From Gordionus sp. m RMFG-2023 (taxonomy: Eukaryota > Nematomorpha > Gordioida > Chordodea > Parachordodidae): DNA of 64,000 bases. The notes beneath the pieces are model-generated. The model saw only the letters and a program-made list of their open reading frames with translations, had not been told where the DNA came from and did not search any database. The translations under genes were made by a program, and so were the position numbers. Positions 58,490 through 64,000 of this stretch are shown here, in pieces; position 1 is the first letter of the stretch; the number at the start of each line of letters is the position of its first letter. The stretch covers positions 9,829,743 through 9,893,742 of the forward strand of contig NC_088778.1 in NCBI RefSeq assembly GCF_954871325.1, given 5' to 3'.

Positions 58490-59560
58490 GAGAATTAGAT
58501 ATGTCACTTATCTATGGTACATATTCACTGAAATTTTAATTTAACATGTGTACAATTTATTATTTTACCCTGTAAGTTCAAAAAAATTTAAAAAAGATTA
58601 AAAATGACGATTAAGACAATTTTACTTTTCTATGGTAGATCTTCAGTGAAATTTTAATTTAATAAGTTTACAATATATAATTTCTTCAAAAAAATCAAAA
58701 AAGATTAAAAATAACGATTATGACAATTGTCACTTTTCTATGGTACATATTCACTGAAATTTTAATTTAACAGGTTTACAATATATATTTTTACCTATTT
58801 GCTTTAAAAAAATTCAAAAAAGTTCAAAGATAACAATTATGATAATTGTCACATTTCTATGGTACATCTTCACTGAAATTTTTATTTAACATGTTTACAA
58901 TATATAATTTTACCCTTTTGCTTCAAAAAAATTCAAAAAAGATTAAAAATAACGATTATGACAATTGTCACTTTTCTATGGTACATCCACATTTAAATTT
59001 CAATTTAACATGTTTACAATTTATTATTTTACTCTGTTGCTTCAAAAAAATTCAAAAAAGTTCAAAAATAACGATTATGACAATTGTCACTGCTCTATGG
59101 TACATCCACATTTATTTATATTTAATAAATTTTTATCTACTTGCTTTAAAAAAGTTCAAAAATAACGATTGTGACAATTTTTACAATCATTAAAACCATC
59201 TCGAAACATGCTCAAAAAATTTTTTCTCGCCTATTTAATACCTAAAAATAAAATTATTTTTATAGGTTCTGTTATGAATATTATGACAATTGTCACTTTT
59301 ATAGTTTACACATTATATTAATTCATGTTTGAAATAATCATTTTTCTCTATTTCCAATTAAAACATATGTGAAATAAGTATTATGACAATTGTCACCTTT
59401 ATATGCTTTACAATCACTGAAACCATCTCAAAACATGCTCAACTAGCCTTTTTTAATTATAATTATTTTTAAAGGTTCTGAGATGAGTATTATGACAATT
59501 GTCACTTTTATAGTTTACATTAAATATAAAACATTAAAATTATGACATTACATTTTTAAA
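58490..59560. repeat. Right arm array of ~118-bp palindrome-bearing units
   Basis: Inverse of the left array. The segment matching 53894-54241 is identical over at least 348 bases at 58846-59193. Fewer units than on the left. Confidence 0.85.
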
Positions 59561-59972
59561 ATAATCATTATTACTTATTCCAAATATTAAAAAAAATGCA
59601 GTCGGTATTATGACCAATTCTCACATTTACAACCTATTCAAAAAAAATATTTTCATTAACATAATAAAATAAAAAAAATATATATCAAAAATTTTATTTT
59701 TAAAGAATTTACCAAAAAATTTTAAGATCAAAATTTCAAAAATATTTTAATAAAGATTTCCTTACAAAAGATTTTATTTTATTATAAAATTCTCAAAATA
59801 TTTTCTCAAAATTATAGAAGATTTTTTTACAAAAAATATTTTTTATTTTGCTCAAAAATCTTCTTTGAGCAAGCTCAAAATTTTTTTAGCGAAAAAATCT
59901 TCGCATTTTTTGATCTTCAAAAGAGCAACGATCTGTGAAGATTTTTGAATTTTGAGCAAATGTTAAACCCTG

Positions 59973-60436
59973 ATTTTGCATGGTGCTCCGGGTCCATTAT
60001 AGGAAAAAAATTCTCACCTAATGGATAAAATAATGTTTTTCTTTTTTTTAAAAAAAAAATAATAATAAAATTTTTTTTCTCTCCCTATATATAGAAGAAG
60101 ATTGAAAAGTAAATTCATTTTTTTACATTATGTTCTCGTTCAAGATCATTAATATTCCCCACCATATTTCAATTTACGACATCCTTTTCGACCTAACTTT
60201 CAATTGTGACGTTAATTTTTCTAGTAAATGGTACGGAGGACGTGTTGTTTGAATTTATGAATTTAAGAGACATGATTAGTTGTTTTGAATTGCTTAATGG
60301 GAAACATTACATTTATAGCGACAGCGATTTCATTAAATTAATTTGTATATTTACTAAAACATGAATTGTTATACCAAAATTTGAATTACTAAAATAATAA
60401 ATATAATTGCTTATATATGTGTCTTATTAATTAAAC
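59973..60436 (+). other. Leader of gypsy element 3, no LTR recognised
   Basis: TGGTGCTCCGGGTCC at about 59980 resembles the primer site of the element at 49952. No matching LTR pair was found. Otherwise AT-rich. Confidence 0.35.
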
Positions 60437-62535
60437 ATGGAAATAAAACAAGAGTTTATACAGAAGATCCCTAAGTTAGTGGGTCCTCTTACCGAAATTT
60501 ATTTAGACAGAATATTAAATTACTTTTCGACCAGTACATTATCGGACTCTATTAAAATAAATACTTTGCTTAATAATTTATCAGACGAAGTTTTTGACGA
60601 CATTAAGGCAATTTGTTCTGATACCGATATTTTAGATCTTAAAATTGTGATTAAAAAGTTAACCTATCTTTTACCAGCGCTAGATTTAAATACTTTAATT
60701 AATAAATTTAATCTTCTTTAACAAAACTCATCAGAGAGTTTTATGCTGTGGTACATTAGAGTATCGAAACTTCATAAAAAATGTAAATTTTTGGACGATA
60801 GTAGATTAAAAGAAAAACTACGCACTTCTACTTTAAATGATAAGATTAAATACAAATTCTCCAAAAACTTTGACTTGACGTTAAATCAGATGGTTGAATT
60901 AGGGGTGAAACTGGACTCTAGTAATATTAAGTCTGAGGATAATGATATAAGTTATATAAATAATGATAAAAAGTCCGATAAAGATAAAAAATTTTGCAGT
61001 AAAAATGATAATAATTTTAGAAATAATTTTAGAAATAATTATGATAATAGATATAGAATTGAGAATTACAATAATAATTTTAGATACAATTATGGTAATA
61101 ATAATTCGCGATACCACGATAATTATAACAATTATAACTATAACAATTATCGCTATAATAATAATAATCAATCGAATTATGGTAGAAATAATACATGGTA
61201 TGATAATAATCAAAGAAAACAAATCCAATACGGTGACGGAAATCGTAACAATTACCAATCTTATTATAACAATTCGAATAATTATAGAGGTAATGATAAT
61301 AATCAGAGAAAGCAAATACAACATAACAACAACTCAAATAATTATAGAGGTAATGATAATTATCAGAGAAAGCAAATACAATATAACAACAACTCAAATA
61401 ATTATAGAGGTGACGACGAAAATAATAGAAAGCAAATACAATACAACAATGATTACAACATGAATATTGAAGAAATTATTGAAGAGAAAGTTGACTTTAC
61501 AAAGAACAAAGATGATAATTTTAATGTCAACAATTTATCTGGTGACGTGATTAATGACAAAGATAACGCATTTATGACTACTTTAAAAGTGAACGATATT
61601 GTTACTTGTATGCAGATTGACACTGGTTCCAAACACACTATTATACCTCATGGTCTTGCTAAAAAACTTGGTATTAGAGATCTTAAGAAATCCGAGCTAC
61701 AACTCACCGCTTATGACGGGAATTTAATCAAAATCATCGGCACCACCCAAGTTAAAGTGACTTATGAAGGAATCTCAAAATATTTACAAGCGGTAATCGT
61801 CGAATCAAGTAAAAATGCCTTGTTGGGACGTACGTGGATCAATGCTTTCAAAAATATTTTAAATAAATTTATAGCAAATATTGACACTAATTATGAAGAT
61901 GAAATAAAAAAATTGATTAAAGAGTGAGAATCGAAATTAACTAATGGGCCAATCAACAAAGCAAGTGTCAAGTTACATTTAAGAAGTGATGCCCAACCTA
62001 AAATTATACCGCCTAGACGTATCCCTTATTCAAAAATTGATCTTGTTAGTAATGAACTCAAAAAATGGATACATGATAAAATAATTGAGCCGGTGAATGA
62101 TGTCCGATGGGCAAGTCCTGTTACCGCTGTCTATAAAGATGATGGGAGCATTAGGCTTTGTGCTGATTTTAAGGACACTGTAAACCCAGCTCTAGAAGAT
62201 TTTAGATACCCTCTACCACGAATCAATGATCTAATTGCTAAACTTTCAGAAGGAAAGAAATTTACGAAGATTGACTTTAAAAATGCTTTCTTACAGATAC
62301 CAATTGATAAAAGTTGCAGAAATATTTTAACCATATCTACGCACAAGGGATATTACCAATTTACTAGACTTCCTTTTGGGCTTAAGACCTCATATGCAAT
62401 TTTTCAACAGATCATGGATCAGATCTTCGGTGATATGGATGACGTCATATTTTATATTGATGATTTACTTATAACTGGAAAAAACGATGAAGCCCACCTT
62501 AACAACATAAAAAAAGTGTTTGATAGAATATCATA
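60437..62535 (+). mobile_element. Ty3/gypsy element 3 (broken, cut short)
   Basis: Gag-like frames (60437 to about 61470) with a helical start, a long Asn/Tyr/Arg-rich stretch, then an aspartic protease (IDTGSKHTI, about 61615) and reverse transcriptase (RWASPV, LCADF, LPFGL, catalytic YIDD, about 61950-62535). RNase H, integrase and the LTRs are not seen. The type resembles the nematode/insect K02A2.6-like gypsy group and is distinct from elements 1 and 2. It is broken in several places and ends abruptly. Confidence 0.85.
60960..61450 (+). repeat. Asn-rich repeat in element 3
   Basis: AAT/AAC-rich tract. At about 61240-61450 a ~60-base unit coding NNYRGNDNNQRKQIQ recurs three to four times. 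Open frames on other strands and frames here are shadows of this composition. Confidence 0.8.
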
Positions 62536-63117
62536 TTTATATTTTTGCTTGATTTCTTTATTTGTCTAGGCTAACCCTAATCCCTCACATTGCTACGCTA
62601 CCAAACATGATGAATCTTTTATTAAAGATAAGCAAAGAAAAAAATGGCGATTCAACAACCGCTTTACCCGTTCTAGAGTTACTGGTGGCCAAGATAATAA
62701 GGCACTGTGAACTCCTCTGGAGGTTTATTTTGTTTTTTATCTAATGTTTTATATCTATATGTTTATTTTATACACCCAGTTGCCTCCAAATGATATTTCT
62801 ATCACCACTACCACAATCCCTATGCCACCTCTGCCTAATTTTTAACAAATAAAAGCATTTAATTCCACTATCATTTACCTCATTAGGAGTTATTATAAAT
62901 AATACTTTATCCGATTCCCTGAGGAACTTTCATGAATATTTAGAGAGATGTTCAAACGTGAATGTGTAGTGCGGCCAATTTCATTAACATTATTAATGGG
63001 AAAATATGCGGTAGTTTTGTCATGGCCTTTATAACAATACTTACGACCGTTTTATGGTTGAGTTGACAATGTCGTTCATGATTCTATTTTAGAGGGGGAT
63101 ACCAAAACTGACACTTT
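62536..63117. other. Gene-free stretch between element 3 and the Helitron piece
   Basis: A frame from about 62572 (HCYATKHDESFIKDKQRKKW) preceded by TTTGTCTAG could be a spliced exon, but I do not recognise it. The rest shows no gene. Confidence 0.3.
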
Positions 63118-63264
63118 GGCAGAAATATCATTTTGCGTTCTTCTTTTACCAGTAGCCCAAAGCCTCAGCTTTATCAGGACGCAATGGGTGTTGTACACTG
63201 CTTTGGTAATCCGTCATTATTCATTACTTTCACCTACAACCCTAAATGGGATGATATTATACAT
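63118..63264 (+). pseudogene. Helitron Rep/helicase N-terminal fragment
   Basis: The 49-codon frame reads GRNIILRSSFTSSPKPQLYQ then DAMGVVHCFGNPSLFITFTY and NPKWDD, the very conserved Helitron_like_N block (LPSSF ... YQDAMAI ... G-x-PDLFITFTCNP-x-W). It is bounded by stops, and the following sequence does not continue the family. This is a small remnant of a rolling-circle transposon. Confidence 0.75.
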
Positions 63265-63599
63265 TAATTTTTTCTTCTGCAGACGACTGAAAGGATTTGC
63301 TCTTAATTTTACCAGACACACAGAGTAATAATTATTCCTCATCATTTTTTAAAAAAATTACCTAAATTTATATGGCAAGAAAAACAAATTTCTTAAAAAA
63401 TATATAAATAAATTGCATATAAGTTTCATTAGTATTGAATGGCATTTTTGTAATTTAAATAAATAGCATTTTTTTGTACTTAACAAAAGATATAGATAGC
63501 CCTTATCAAATTTTTTGATAAAAGGAGTTACCCACTAATTGGTAAATCCGAGATTTCCCCTTCATGTGTTGATAAATTATTTAGAAATTTAACTATCTT

Positions 63600-63855
63600 C
63601 GGGTTTGGGAAATAGTTTTGAAACTTAATATGGGATGGACTGGGCTTGAAAAATATTCCTCAAGATTAATATTTGCTTGCACCTGACTTGGGAATATCTT
63701 ATACAAATTATTATGGGCCGGGCTAGGAAAAAATTTTCAAAATTATTATGGGTTGAGCTAGGCTTGAGAATTTTTTTTATAAATTATAAGATCTTGAACG
63801 CGTGGAAATTTTTTCCAAATATTATGAGCTTGGACCTGGCTTGAAATTTTTAAAT
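63600..63855. repeat. Degenerate ~45-bp tandem array
   Basis: Four or so units with TTATTATGGGCCGGGCTAGG and AAATTTTT, like sub-terminal motifs of hAT MITEs. No gene is seen from 63300 to the window end. Confidence 0.5.
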
Positions 63856-64000
63856 GTTAAATGTTAGTCTTATTGTTAAGGGAACAAAAGCATTAAACTT
63901 AGTACGAGAGGAAGATAATAGCGTAATATACGTGAATAAATAATATAAAAAAATACGTGAATAAACTATTAAACAAAGAAAAAAGATAATTGACGTGTAA

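Larger units (their letters stand above)
53093..59972 (+). mobile_element. Autonomous-looking hAT with ~1.5-1.9 kb inverted arms
   Basis: Both ends begin CAGGGTTT and are followed by AAAATCTTC-rich inverted sequence. The left arm (53093-54960) and right arm (58490-59972) are near-identical inverses over most of their length. The arms consist largely of a ~118-bp unit. The centre carries an apparently intact four-exon BED-hAT transposase (56017-58060). Flanks AGCAGCTG and ATTTTGCA show no duplication, so one end may be rearranged or in a later-invaded context. Confidence 0.85.

Noticed and set aside
60899-61463. Several overlapping Ile-, Tyr- or Asn-rich ORFs on both strands
   Set aside because: Shadows of the AAT/AAC-rich stretch in gypsy element 3.

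Overview
The window is a strongly AT-rich stretch of eukaryotic nuclear DNA that is almost entirely transposable elements, many inserted into one another. One recognisable host gene is present: a three-exon D-xylulose kinase (XYLB type) at 25664-28423. Short introns, BED-finger hAT transposases, a Merlin-like and a MULE-like transposase remnant, a pogo-type element with a PHD-like finger, Ty3/gypsy elements and a Helitron piece together suggest an invertebrate animal. The species cannot be named from this sequence.

Layout. 19-8345: Ty3/gypsy element 1, broken, with large 5' leader repeats and accessory reading frames behind pol. 8490-17541: a MULE-like element with long inverted ends. Inside it sits element Y (10644-17173), and inside Y lie a 3.7-kb fold-back element (11252-14927), a hAT MITE (15150-15565) and a Merlin-like remnant (15586-16829) that itself carries a small element with a tRNA-like pol III promoter. 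17926-18570: a nearly perfect palindromic MITE. 18835-24520: a decayed minus-strand reverse-transcriptase element split by a rearranged hAT (20429-24047). 25664-28423: xylulokinase. 29183-29970: a hAT remnant. 31048-31920: a dispersed repeat. 32385-39040: Ty3/gypsy element 2, which looks whole and has near-identical LTRs. 39374-40171: two MITEs. 41950-45827: a second, inverted copy of the dispersed repeat, holding a hAT (42995-45204) and another probable insert. 46367-47663: a pogo-type element. 48691-53092: element Z, interrupted by a hAT that in turn holds a non-coding minus-strand LTR element (49952-52382). 53093-59972: a hAT with an apparently intact four-exon transposase between very long inverted arms. 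60437-62535: Ty3/gypsy element 3, broken and cut short. 63118-63264: a Helitron Rep fragment.

The strongest points are these. The hAT at 53093-59972 has roughly 1.5-1.9 kb inverted arms made of ~118-bp repeats, most centred on TGACAATTGTCA. Two related Ty3/gypsy elements have a first ORF with a membrane segment and zinc knuckles but no recognisable capsid. Target-site duplications resolve the nesting order: perfect 8-bp copies flank four DNA elements, 7-of-8 copies flank two more, and a paralogous empty site confirms one insertion. All element calls are by reading; no database search was run.
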